Below the pieces are notes generated by a model, which was not told where the DNA came from, searched no databases, and saw only the letters and a program-made list of their open reading frames with translations. A DNA stretch of 33,331 nt from assembly GCA_009602735.1 (NCBI GenBank), contig WELA01004421.1, positions 119,526-152,856 on the forward strand, read 5' to 3'. Made by a program: the position numbers and the translations under genes. Positions 15,895 through 27,065 of the stretch are shown one piece after another. The first letter of the stretch is position 1; each line of letters begins with the position of its first letter. Source of the DNA: Mesotaenium endlicherianum (Eukaryota; Streptophyta; Zygnematophyceae; Zygnematales; Mesotaeniaceae).

Positions 15895-18800
15895 CAGGAG
15901 CCAGGAGGAGGAGCCCTGGGAGTCAGTGACGGCCACCGAGTACATCCCAAACGACTCCCCGTGGTTGGCCCCCACCACCTGCCACCCCCGCGTGCATGTG
16001 TCAGCGTCGGTGTGCATGTGCGTGGCGCGCAGGCGCCACTGCTCCGCACGCGATTGCAGGCATCTGGCTGAAAGAGCATTCAGGCTCACTATGCATGAGC
16101 GTGTCGTCGTGAGAGAGCCACAGCACAGGAGGAGAGGGAAGCAAGCACACGGGTTTCCTCTCCCCCGCCTGCCCAGCTGAGCCTCCAGGCCTGCCAGAAC
16201 CCCAGAGAGGGACTGTTACTGTCGTTGACAGGCCCCGAGAGAGCAAGGAGGGAGGGAGAGAGCCACCTCTCTTCCTTGCTAGAGGCTGGAGGCTGGAGGC
16301 TCAGGCCGCATCAATTCACCTCTCCCTCGCGTACCAATCTGGGTGGAGGGTGGCAGCAACCGGCTGGGGGAGCAGGGGAGGAGGGGAGGGAAGGGAGAAC
16401 ACACCCTGGCGTGCAGCCTTGGGCCGAAGGCTGCAGACTGCCGGCGGCTGAAGAGCTGGCCAGCATATGACGACCCGTCTCGCTGCAGCGAGCCCCAGAC
16501 CTGAGGGCCGGGCTTGCCGCATCATGGCCCGGGGTCAATCACAGCAGCAGCGGCGTCGGCATCAGCGCTGGCAGCACCAGCATTTCTCCGCCGCTCACAG
16601 CCACGGGGGGAAGAGGGGCCGCCCGCTGCCGGACTCGTGGCGCCGCAAGGCCCCCCCTCTCTCCCTCTCCCCCGAGCTGCGGGGAATGCCCACCTGAGAG
16701 GGGGGCAGGGGGTCCATGTCCATGTCTGCGTCCATCGTGTCCGGGAGGCGGGCGTCGAGTTCCGGCAGGCGCCGCGCTCTGGCCGCAGGAGACTCTGCCA
16801 CGCCGCTGCCACTGCCGCCGCCTGCAGAGGCCTTGCTGGCATCCCTCGGCGTGCCGGGGCCGCTGCCGCCGCCTGCTCTCCACCCCTACTCCCACTTGGC
16901 CTCTGCTGCTGAAGCGCCGCCACCTGGCTTCCCAGGCATGCCGCCGCCCCCCCTGCAGGGCCGCACGAAGAGACGATTTTGGTCCCCTGCATTCAGCACA
17001 CCCCTCAGTCTTCCTCCAGCTCAAACCAGGAGGGCAAAAGACATGTAAGTATTGCAGCCGTGCAGAGAGAGAGTAATAAGCCGCGTCGGAGGCCCCTCGA
17101 GGCGGCGCCTACGTGATTGGGACCTCCGGGGCCACGCAGCTCTGCCAGGGTGGTCCTTCTCTCGCGCAGAAGGCCGGCCCGCGTTTTCCCCAAGTGACAC
17201 GGCATGCGAGGAGAGTGGAGTGAGTGGTGGAGAGCAGTTGTCGAGGGAGTGCTAAGGAAAGCAGTACTTCCGCCTGCTTGCAAGTGCGCAGCAAAGGCGC
17301 GGCAAGGCAAGCCAAGAGGACAGTGCAGAGGGCAAACCAGAGCAAGGGGCAGTCGGCCGCACATCTCTGGCCGCTGCCGGGAGGAGGCGTCGCGCAGGTG
17401 TCAGGCGCCATCTCCTCCTCCTCCTCCTCCCGCGCCTCCATCTCTAGCGTGCCGCCGCTCCAGCCCCGCCCGCCGGAGCAGTGCAGCTGGAGCTGGAGCT
17501 GGCCCGCTGCAGCCGCTGGTGCTCCTGCGCCACCATTGGCGGGCTTGGCCTCTGCAGCCCTTCCTCTGCCTCCTCTCGAAAGGATGGCCCAGCAGAACCG
17601 CCGGCGGCTGCTCCTCGAAAGACGTTCCCCTGTCCTGCAGCAAGCCTGGACTGTGCGGCTGCACCTGCTGCTGCTGCTGCTGCCGGTGCAGCTGGATGGG
17701 GTGCCAGGTGGCGCCGCGGCTGCCAGCGGAGCCATGGCTGCCGCTGCCGCCACCGTCAGAAAGTTGCTGTCGGAGCGGCTCGTCGGCAGCTGGGCCGGCC
17801 CGTCCTTCCCACCATGGCTCCCAGATGCCCCCCTGCTGCATGCTCCCTCCGCCTGTCCTTGAACGACACCTGGCGGGCCCCCTTGGAGGAGCCCGCGCCC
17901 TTGTGGCGGAGGCTGCCGCTGGGACGACGCGTGCTTCACTATCATCTCGTCGATGTAGCTGCCCTCCGTCCAATCCCCATACATACAACCCCACCCACAC
18001 CCACGACCCACTCCCACCCCCCCACGTTTGCGTTGCCCTCAATTAGCGCAGGGCCCCACGTTGCACACAAGAGGGGGAGGGGGAAGCTTCGATGACATAG
18101 CACGCATGCCCAAACCTCGCATGTGATCAAGGGGAACAAGAGGAGGTACCGCCAGGAGGGAGTGCATGCATGCCCCTACCTGTGGGCATCACCGTGCAGC
18201 AGCAGCAGTACTTCACTTAAAGATAGAAGGCCGAGCAAGCATCCAGGCAGCAGCTCACAGGAGCACCTGGGGCAGGCAAAGAGGAGCAGCAGGTGAGCAG
18301 CAGCAGTAGCAGCAGCCCATGGATGCCCTGGGCCCACAGAAGGGGAGAGGGGAGGGAGGGGGCAAGGCGCACCTGGGGCAGGCAAAGAGCAGCATGGGGC
18401 GCAGCACGCAGCAGGTGAGCAGCTCCCGCGCCGGGCAGCGTAGGCGCGTGGCACTGTGCGTCCGTCGGCGCCATCGCCCACCCGCCAGCTTGCGCCCACC
18501 AGCACCAGCAGCAGCAGCAGGGCCCCCTCCCCTCAGCATTCTCTCCACTGCTGAGCGCCACGTCCGCAGGACTGACAATTGGCCTGGCCCTTCCCCCTCA
18601 CGCCTGGAGGCATAATGAAAGGGCACCGCAAATGTGGTGCCTTTTGCGGGAGGCAAGGGAGAGAAACGTGGTCAAGAATGGGGATGAGGCAGGAAGCGTG
18701 CATCGAGAGTCAGGAGATGAGACGCACTCATCAAGCAGCTGTCAGCCGTCCACCCACCTGCCAGAAAGAGGCAGGAGGCATGCATGGCAGCACTGCGGCA

Positions 18801-20496
18801 CAGAAGTACGCAGCTGCCCCTATCGCCCTCTGCTTGTGCAGCTACTTTCCGCTTGCCAGGGCGGGATGGGGTGAGTTTTGGAGGGGGGGTGGGGGGGAGG
18901 GCGTGAATGATCTAACGCCCTGCCCTTCTGGCGCGTTGTAATCTCGTGGCTATAAACCCCACACCCCGCACCCTGCCCATGTGGGGACAAGTAAGGGCTA
19001 GGCTGAAAGCAACAATCCAAGCAGGGGGGGCCAAGGCTGTCGATGAAGCGGAACAAAAAAGCGGGAAAAAATTGCTGGCCTGCGGCCCCCCGCTCGCACC
19101 CCCCCACCCCCCACGCCCCCTCCATTCTCCATCCTCCATGCCCTAACCTTGACCCTCCATCCGCTATCCTCGATCTCAACCCTCTGTTCTGTATCCTCCT
19201 CCAGACACTCAACCCGTCTGCAGTTGCTCCACCGCCGCCGCCTCATGAGATCGCCACAAGCCCATCTGCTTCTTGCGGGGCTCTCCTCGGCCGCTCCAAG
19301 CCCTCCAATCTCGCCTCCACGAGCAGACACAGAGAACGTGTGGGTGGGTTTGGGAGGACCTAAAGCCCATACGTATCATGATGATCTGGCTGAAACATTT
19401 GTGGTTGGTAGAATTGAGTTGATGATAAATAGAGCATGGAGACAGTGGGACGGAGCGCAGACCAGGTACTCGAGGTCAGGGGAGACACACGCGGGGTGGA
19501 TCTCGCCAACCACGCTCAGCGCCTGCTGCAGCCGCTGCTCGCGCTCCGCCAACGACAGCGAGTCGAGGGCGTCACCGCCCGCGTGCTCGCGCGTGCGCCG
19601 GTACAGCTCCAGGTGGCTGCCCACCAGCGTCGGCACGTCGCTGAAGCCCCCCCGGCGGCCGCCGCCAAGACCCAGCACAGGTGTCATGCGGTGGGGGGAG
19701 GAGGCGAAGAGGTGGAACGAGGGGCGTGCGCGCGTGTGCGTGCAAGGTCCACGCACGCGTGCATCCATCCCAGAGCCCGATGGAGCTCTCAACAGACGAC
19801 AGGAGGCAGCAGACGGACAGACCGAGAGGAAGGAGAGCAGAGAGACCTCGTGCTTCTGCTCGTGGCTTGGGAGACCGCCTGATGGGCGGGTAAGCCCCCC
19901 TGGCTCAGCAGATTGTGTGAGGTTGACGTCTTCAAAAGAATTCATTCTTTCATGAGATTTACAAGCACAAAACGGACTTGAGTTCTCCTTTCCCCCCCCC
20001 TCACCCACATCCAGTCCTCCCACTCAAAGCCCAGAGCCCTGCTAGCTGCAGCCAGCCGGTCCTCTCTGCCCATGCCCCCCGAGCCTCCGGTGGGCGAATG
20101 AAGCGACATGGGTGTTGGGAGTAGAGGCGCAGGTGCAGGCACTAGCTCCAGAGGGAGCAGCGCCGGGAGCAAGAAAGTTGTGCGAATAGGACATGCTGCG
20201 CACTGGGAGGAAAGCAGAAGGGGAGAAGAGCGAGGGCAGGCGCAGGCGCAGGAGCAGGAGCAGGTGGAGGAGGGGGAGGAGGAGGAGGAGGAGGAGGAGC
20301 AGGGGGAGGACGAGGAGGTGGAGAAGGAGGTGGTAGAGCACCAGCAGCATGAGGGGAAGCAGGGTGACGGACCGCGTAGCAGCGCTTGACGCGCGCCGCC
20401 ACCTCGCCCGCCGCGTGCAGCAGCGTGGTGCGCACCTCCAGCGGCAGGTCCTTGTCCGGCGTCAGGTACGCGTCGAACATGTCCGTCACATACTCC
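15895..20496 (-). CDS. PXA-PX domain (sorting-nexin-like) protein, partial exon model
   Basis: Three minus-strand exons form a coherent domain order. Exon 20496 to about 20387 begins after an acceptor and encodes EYVTDMFDAYLTPDKDLP and an Arg-rich helix, matching the start of a PXA domain. Exon about 19690 to 19463 encodes GSHLELYRRTREHAGG and the following helix, the conserved GxHL-x-xYR block of PXA. Exon 15978-15895 (28 codons, CAG acceptor, CTG|GTGTCC donor) encodes VVGANHGESFGMYSVAVTD, the first strands of a PX phosphoinositide-binding domain of plant type. Such proteins act on endosomal or vacuolar membranes. Exons between 19460 and 15980 (acidic and Ala/Ser-rich linkers) and the rest of PX could not be fixed. 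Coordinates span the supported exons only. Confidence 0.68.
18263..18424. repeat. Imperfect duplication in the GC-rich block
   Basis: The segment CACCTGGGGCAGGCAAAGAG occurs at about 18265 and again at about 18369, each time followed by a CAGCAGGTGAGCAGC-type stretch. The spacing is about 104 bases, with divergence between the copies. Confidence 0.65.
20262..20336. repeat. GGA/GAG purine repeat
   Basis: A purine-only tract built from GGAGGA units. Read on the plus strand it gives a spurious poly-Glu frame, and on the minus strand poly-Pro/Ser. It lies just downstream of the first PXA exon on the minus strand and would be intronic pyrimidine-rich sequence there. Confidence 0.8.
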
Positions 20497-21042
20497 CTGC
20501 CAGCCGCAGCAGCAGCACCCCCACACCCACGCACGCGCCACACGCCATGCGCGTTGGCCAAGGACAGACAGAAGCATGTGTGAGCACTTGTCCACGCAGA
20601 GACACATTCAGCGCTCAGTCAGCAGAGACCTTCCTGCATGCATAGGAAGAGATTGTGCGAGACGCACCTCTCCCCCGTTGCATCATGCAGACTGCACCCG
20701 AGAGAGACAGAATTCTGCCCCCCCAGAAGGACCCACCCATGCCCGGCCCAGCTGGCGGATCACCGCACTGCTGACACAGCAATGGTGCTGCCCCTTCTAG
20801 CGCCACGCATTCACGCCATATCGAGATGTGCAGCCCCGGAACGCAGCAGACCTCGAGGAACCTCACAGGAAGATCTGCCTGCGCCACCCCTGGTCCTCGT
20901 CATCTTCTGGCTCTATCAGGCCTCCTGCTGCAGCGGGGCACGCTCGCACTTGCGCTTCAGAGCACCCCACTCTCCACTCACACTGGCCGCTGTCATGGTA
21001 CCTGGCTCGAGGGGGTGCCACTTGTTAGAGCCTTAAATGCGT

Positions 21043-21073
21043 AGCTGCTGCTGCTGCTGCTGCTGCTGCTGCG
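21043..21073. repeat. (GCT)n trinucleotide repeat
   Basis: About ten uninterrupted GCT units. CAG/GCT triplets are also frequent in short runs elsewhere in the GC-rich block (18200-18310, 17660-17690, 22635-22660). Confidence 0.9.
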
Positions 21074-22255
21074 CAGCTCATGCAAGCGCCCACCCCTGCC
21101 TTGCTGGCGCCCCCTCCCTCTACGCCCCTAGCGTCCCCCCCGGCTGCTCCTGACTGATAATACAAGAGGGTACCACAAGCCCCAGGGCCTTGTGCCACTC
21201 TACAGCACCTGCACGCGCTAATACCATGTGTAGAGCACGCGTGGAAGGCGAGGTAGAACAGGGCAGGGCTGAAAGAGCAGGATTGCGCAAGGGCACGCTG
21301 GCATGGCGTGCTTACATGGTGCATCACCACCTGACGTGGGACGCTGATGTGGCAGGCCAACGTGGCGCGCCCCAGCGGGTGCTGCTACTACAGAGGAGGA
21401 AGAGGGAACTCTGCAAGCGGAGCAGCGCAAGGGGCGTCTCCTCAAACACCACCTCCACCGGCGCGCACAACCACCCCTGACTTCAGCTCCTCCACCCCCC
21501 TTCGACGGCTCTTTGCCGCCGGTTGGAGCTTGTGCCAGTCTGCAAGATGGACAGGAGTCACGCGTCAGGCCACGTCAAACCTCAGCGGAGCCCTAGCAAG
21601 CCAGCTTGCTGTGGCAACAACAAACGCAAACGGAAGCAAGGAGCAAACGCAGCGGACAGGCGCAAGCAGCACGCTGGCAGAGGTTAATTATCGAGGGGAA
21701 CAGGGGAGGGCGAGGAGCGACCAGTCAGAGGTGTCGTGGAGGAAGGGGGACAGATGCAGAAGGAGCTCTCATGGCTCGTCAAGCTGAGGAGGCTTGCCCT
21801 GGCAGAGGCAGGGGACGCCACTTCCTTCAATCAAAATCAGCAAGCAACGAGTAGGGTTCGGCTGTTGATGGGATTAGAGCTGGGCCCTTTCAGTTTGTCC
21901 ATTCCCCCCCCCCTTTCTCCCCCCCCGCAAGAGAACAATCAGCAGCTTGCCACACACAAACCACACACATCCCCTTGCGTGCAGAGAAGGAAAGGGCTGG
22001 GGCGGGGCAAGGCGAACAATCTCTTGCCGGCGAGGGTGCTGCTCGCGGGGGCAGGAATCAAAGACAAGAGCTCAGGGATCCCTACGTGGGCGGAGGGACG
22101 TGGGCAAGATGCCACTCGGGGGGGAGGGCAATTGAGGGGAAGGGGTAGCTGAAAGATCAATGCCAGCCGCAGCAAGCCAGACAGCCGGCCGGCGTGCGGG
22201 CCTGATGCGCGGGAGCACCGCAAGCTCATGCTCACGCACGCGCGCGCGCACGACT

Positions 22256-22291
22256 GCCTGCCTGGCTGGCTGGCTGGCTGGCTGGCTGGGC
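22256..22291. repeat. (GGCT)n tetranucleotide repeat
   Basis: Seven or so tandem GGCT units interrupted once near the end. It lies within a stretch of alternating CA and CG dinucleotides (22230-22250, 22395-22460). Confidence 0.85.
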
Positions 22292-22811
22292 TGGAAGAAG
22301 TGCCCCGACAGCGAGCACGTGCACGGCCGGACTGCGCGGGGGGGCAGAAGCAAACACGCGACGACGCACCTGGCGATCATCGTCGTCAGCCGCCCACACA
22401 CACCTGGGTACACGCACACACGTGTGCAGGCGCACGTGCACACGCACACCCCTCCCCCACCACCCCCACGCGCGCGCCCACGAGTCCGCCCACTCTCCTG
22501 CCCGCGCATGCACACAACCCCCAGACAGCCCCCCCGAAGGCAGTGAGTGAGCTCCTGCGCCGTGTGATACCCGCCACTGCCAGATATCTGCGCCTCCCAC
22601 CACTCCTGCCAGCTGCGGAGTGGCTCCTGGAGGCTCCTGCCTGCTGCTGCTGCTGCCGGCGCGACATGGCCCTTCTCGGCCTCAGGCCAGCTGCCGCCCC
22701 CGCCGCTGCTGTAGCGGCCCCGCTTGCCTGCCGCCCGGGGCCAAGGGGGTGCCAGGTGGCACTGCCACGCCTCAGTCCGACGTGCGGGCACCCGGCACCC
22801 GCAGTCTGCAC

Positions 22812-22998
22812 CTGGGAGGGACATCACGAAGCGGACGATGGCCGCCTCTCGCCCGTCGTGCCAGCTGGCAGCCTGCCAGCATGCTGCACTGCTGCTGCGC
22901 TCGTGCGCCAGCCACAGGGTGTCGATGTCCGCTCCTGCCTCTTCCTCAAGCCCAGGAGAGCCTCGCCCCCCTGCTGCCGACGCGCCCCCAACCGCCAA
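22812..22998 (-). other. Possible upstream minus-strand exon
   Basis: A minus-strand frame ending at a CCCAG|GTGCAG donor (22812) encodes DIDTLWLAHERSSSAACWQA and a following hydrophobic helix, more protein-like than the Ala/Gly/Pro runs around it. It could be a 5' exon of the PXA-PX gene or of a separate gene. Further minus-strand fragments near 22540-22625 and 23350-23560 are also open but cannot be placed. Confidence 0.25.
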
Positions 22999-23689
22999 CG
23001 CCCCTCAACGCGTGGCCAGCCCCTGCTCCCCCCCCCCCCATCCTTCCCCGCTTCACACTCTTGCCAGCCGGGAACGCCTGCGGGCCCCCGCCGTCCAGCT
23101 CAGCATCCGAGCCAACAGCTGGCGCTGCTCCATGGCTCGCCCCCCCCACGACACTCTGCTGCCACTGTACCCGTACCCAGCCTGCTGACCTGGCACCGGC
23201 ATTGGCTGGGCCACGTATGTGTATGTAGAGAAAGGTGTGGGGGGGGCAGAAGCGAGGCCAGAAGCGACTGCGAGCTTCGACACCCGACAGGCACGCACAC
23301 CAGACGCGCCGTCAGGAGGCCCGGAGAGAGGGCGAGGGCAGGGGAGAGGGGGGACACTCACCGAGGCCAGTCAGGTCCCCAACAGCTGGCGGCAGAGCGC
23401 CCGCCTGGCTTGCGTACAAGCGCCACGTGGGCGTGGGCGCGCGCCCCAACGCCGCACTGCCTTCCAAGCCCTGCGATGCCTGGCGCTCCTGCTCCTGCTG
23501 GGCTTGCTCCCCCCCGACGTCCGGGACTTCCTGGCTGCATGCTCAAGCGTAGCAACCATCAGTCTCTTCCGCGCGCAAGAGCAACTTTTTCCGGCACTTT
23601 GTGTTCCCTGCACTCGGCAGCCTCAGCCAGCATGTGCCTGCAGCCAGACACTCCAGTAATGGGCCGAAAACATCTCAGGTCCATGGCTC

Positions 23690-24045
23690 TCCCCCCTCCC
23701 CTCCCCCCCAAATCTGTTTTCTCAATTCCAGTCACACACAGTCACTCACTACCACTGTCACCCTCATTTACTCCCTTTCTCTCACCCTCTCACATTCGCA
23801 CTCCCTCCCACTCCTCTTTCTCACGTTCTCTCCCCTCCCACATTCTTCCACTTCCACTTTCCCTTCCCACTTGCACTCTCCCACTCCCACTCTCTTCATG
23901 TGCCACTCCCATTCTCCAATCTTCCTCCTCCCCCTCCCCTTCCCACTCTTTCTCCCACCCTCCCACTTTCCCACCCCTCTTCAATTCTCTCACTCCAACT
24001 CTCCCACTCCCACTCTCCCACGGCCTTGCCCTTCTTCTTCAGCCC
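23690..24045. repeat. Pyrimidine-rich (CTCCCACT)n low-complexity tract
   Basis: About 350 bases dominated by C and T with repeated CTCCCACTCCCACTCTC-like units and scattered CACA. No plausible protein is encoded, although frames stay open because stops are rare. It marks the boundary between the GC-rich block and the AT-richer right third of the window. Confidence 0.8.
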
Positions 24046-24116
24046 CACATCGCCCTCATGGTGTTTGGACTTATTTGCTGTCACGTCATGTATAACATTA
24101 CTTTGTCTCTTCTCAG

Positions 24117-24246
24117 GGGATCTCCACAGCCTTGGCCTTCCTCCTGAGCCCCCTCATTGCCCTCATAGTGTTTGGAGCCAACAGCCTGCTCGAGGGCTGC
24201 TACTTTGGAAGCACGCTCTGGACCCTAGGAGTGTCTGCTATTGCAG
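24117..24246 (+). other. Orphan exon encoding a membrane segment
   Basis: It is flanked by TTCTCAG acceptor and GCAG|GTACCT donor sequence. One frame encodes a hydrophobic stretch (GISTALAFLLSPLIALIVFG), a short polar loop with a Cys, and another hydrophobic run, as in a multi-pass membrane protein. I do not recognise the family. Its frame does not join in phase to the five-exon gene downstream, so it may be from another gene or a relic. A partial copy of its middle lies just upstream near 24038-24070. Confidence 0.4.
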
Positions 24247-24526
24247 GTACCTACCTCCAGCTAACGATCTGCACCCAATACAACTTCTTCTCCTCCTGAA
24301 ATCGACGATGTAGATTGAGCTTCGAGTAGTATCCGGACTCTATTGCAGAGGGTGCTCCTGCTGCAACTGAAGAGATCGTTCATGAAGCTCATTAAGATTC
24401 ATCATCAAAGCATTCACTTGAAAACTCAGTCAGCTTATGCAGAGCTTACGTTGGCTTGTCTAGGAGCTTGAAACAGCCTTCAGACACCTGGCTTCAGCAA
24501 GTTCTCCCCACCCCACCCCTGCTATC

Positions 24527-24718
24527 ACTCTTTTCGTAACGCCCACCGTCCCCCTTTTCGTCCGCCATCCCTCTTTTTGTACTCTGTTATCCCTCTTTAT
24601 TCCTCTATTTGTCCGCCATCCCTCTTTTGTTACTATCCTATCCCTCTTTTCGTACCTCCGTATGTTTTTTTCGTTTCCTATTCCCTCTTTTCGTCCAAAA
24701 TCCCTCTTTTCGTACTTC
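24527..24718. repeat. Degenerate minisatellite, CCCTCTTTTCGT unit
   Basis: About eight to ten diverged copies of a roughly 18-25 base unit with a core like ATCCCTCTTTTCGTAC, in several cases spaced by GTCCGCC or similar. The copies vary in the T-run and in the bases after CGT. I see no coding function. Confidence 0.75.
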
Positions 24719-24944
24719 CATGCTGAACCAGGCCCCAGGATTCGACAAAAGTAGCGGATTTCGGAAATTTTTGGAAACATCCTCTGGCCTGCTTATTATC
24801 TCGGTGACGTTCATCTTACGCTCATAGGAGATCATGCCTGTATGATAACTTCATTCTTAGCAGAAGGTATTTAGTATTCGCTGGAGGGAGTACATTGTTG
24901 GTGCTCTCTCTTCTTTGTAGTCTTGCACACATAGTTCCGGAGAC

Positions 24945-27065
24945 ATGAAGAAGCAGGAGATGTTCCGCTTAATGTTACCCGATACAGATGGCTCAGAACT
25001 CAAGGGTAGGCGCTTCCGTCCTACTCCCACGTTACGGTAAGCAACCCTGCTCACATGGAGGTTCTTGTTTCAATGCTGACTTGCACCCTCTATTTTACGA
25101 GCATTGTCCCTCCTGTTTATGGACATGATTTCTGGTAGGACCCTCGTTAGTCGGCTCGATAAGTCCGCTTTCTTTTCCGTTTGTCGAAGTGGGATGGCGG
25201 AAGATTCTCAGTGACAATCTTTTGTGTTATTTCATGTGACTGTCGAGGCATTGCCGCCTTCTTGCTTGCTTTCTATCAGTTTCTTGCTCAAATGCTAGGC
25301 CCCCTTGTGGCTCTACGCCAGCCTCTTAAACATGTTCATGAACCGAAGCGTACTTTTAATAGTTCATTTCTTGCAGCTTGGTCGTGAGGAGCTATTCAAT
25401 TCCACTGCCTGGTCAAGGTGTCAAAAGGAAGCTTCCTTCTGGCTGCATAGAGCAAAGATGCTTAGTACTTTAGCATATACCCTGTGCTTGACGTCTAGTT
25501 GAAAGTTGATGGGCATAATGGCAATCTATAAAAAAAGGTACCCTAGGGTTACCTTTGCAACCTTGAGGGTTGACACTTGGTGTTGTATTAGTGTCTGGTA
25601 GGTTTGCTCTTGCCTTCTCTGACACCAGATTGTGATCATTTGCATGCCTGCTTCTGAGATGTTTTTGGAGTGTCACATGTGGAAATGTCATGACGACCTT
25701 CTCTGCCAGGATGTCAAGTTTCCCGTGTTGATGAAGTATTCTAATCGCTTGTTGCTCGCTTGACAAGCTGGAAGCTACTTATGTATTTTGGTTTGGCGTT
25801 TTCTCAGAATTTCCCGGCATCTGCGTTTGAGTTTTGGATAATGTTTTTTTTGTCTTTTGGTATCTTACATGGAATTTAGAAACATAAGCAGCATCTTATT
25901 ACAGTAGCATCAGTGTCAGTGAACGGTTGCAAATATTTGGAGGCTCTTGGCCAGGGCTTAGTGTCACGCATGAACAAGGCCTAAGTTTCAGGGCTGACGA
26001 GGTATTTTGTTGTGCTTGATTCTGGTGTTCATTGCTTGCAGGCGCAAAATCGTGCCGTGGATTGATGAGAAACCGGAGATAGAGAGTGAGCACAAAGTGG
26101 GCGTGTCTTATCAGATCTGTGCTGTGGAGCTTGAGTTTCTCGCAGGCTATGGAAGTGGTTGGTGGCAAGTTGGTGGGGGCTTCTCCACAAGGTATTTCTC
26201 ATGTGATGGATTTGGTGGAACCATTGGCACGACCTGCCCAGCTTTTGTTCAGCTTGGCACAATAATGTAGTGGTATGGATGGACTTGCAAATGTGGTGAG
26301 GACAGTTGCTCACTATGTTGACCACATTATTTGTGGCAGGCCTCCCATGGGAACGAAGGTCTACGAGCTTGTCAACTTCATCAAGCAGACGCACGCTGGC
26401 AGCTTGGGTCTCTATGTGTGCCATGAGTCTATCCCCTTCTACGTGAGTACCCTGTTAAGCAAAAACAATTCTGTGGTCGTTGCAAGTTATGCCAGCCCAT
26501 TTGGACTTGTATGGGTTTGATTTCATAATAATTATATACTCAAGACTGTGGGTGGCTGGCAGGTCTGCACTTTGGAGGGGGAGTTGGCAGCAGGGGATGA
26601 AAAGTTGGAGGACCATGCTCCAGTAATTTGTGATGAATCTGGCAAACGGGTGGAAGAGGACGCCTTTTTTTTCATCGTGGTGCCTCTGTTGCCCCGCTGG
26701 GAATGTCTTGGGATCCAGGCCAACCTGTTGCGTCTGTCTGGAGTTTATCTCTCAGAGTCTTGCTTCCACTTCAACATTGGTAAGATGGCATGTCCAGATT
26801 GACCTTCATTTTGGAAAACAAACTGGAGATGTCATGCTTGCTGCATATCACAATGATGTTTGCTTATTTTTACATCAACTTGTTCGATGATTCGAATGAT
26901 GATTCAGATACAAGCAACCGGATGCCAAAAGTACTTGGGCCCAAGGATTGGCTACTCAGGGAGAAGAAAGTCACGGAGGTTTCACACGTGTATAGGGGCC
27001 GTCAAATGATACATCATCGCGGACGATCTTTGTCAGCTGGCAGCAATGGGTGCCATGCACTCTAG
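24945..27065 (+). CDS. Five-exon gene for an unrecognised protein of about 239 residues
   Basis: Exons: 24945-25036, 26042-26191, 26340-26442, 26563-26779, 26908-27065 (TAG stop). All four introns begin GT and end AG, and every junction keeps phase (2, 2, 0, 1), giving exactly 240 codons including the stop. That consistency is strong support. The ATG at 24945 opens with MKKQEMFRLML; the frame is open a little upstream, so an earlier exon is possible. The protein is compact, with conserved-looking Trp and Cys (for example WWQVGGG in exon 2, YVCHESIPFY ending exon 3, LLPRWECLGIQANLL in exon 4) and a Lys/Arg-rich carboxy end. I recognise no domain. The last exon might have a further intron near 26990. 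Its composition is more AT-rich than the PXA-PX region. Confidence 0.65.

Noticed and set aside
17109..18095. Long overlapping open frames on both strands
   Set aside because: All three frames on each strand are open for hundreds of bases because the sequence is GC-rich with CTG/CAG runs. Some minus-strand part may be a PXA-PX linker, but no frame can be chosen.
22228..24147. A 639-codon open frame on the plus strand
   Set aside because: It is Pro/Ser/His/Thr-rich, crosses microsatellites and a CT tract, overlaps open frames on the other strand, and has no motif. Stop codons are rare in GC- and C-rich sequence, so length alone is not evidence.
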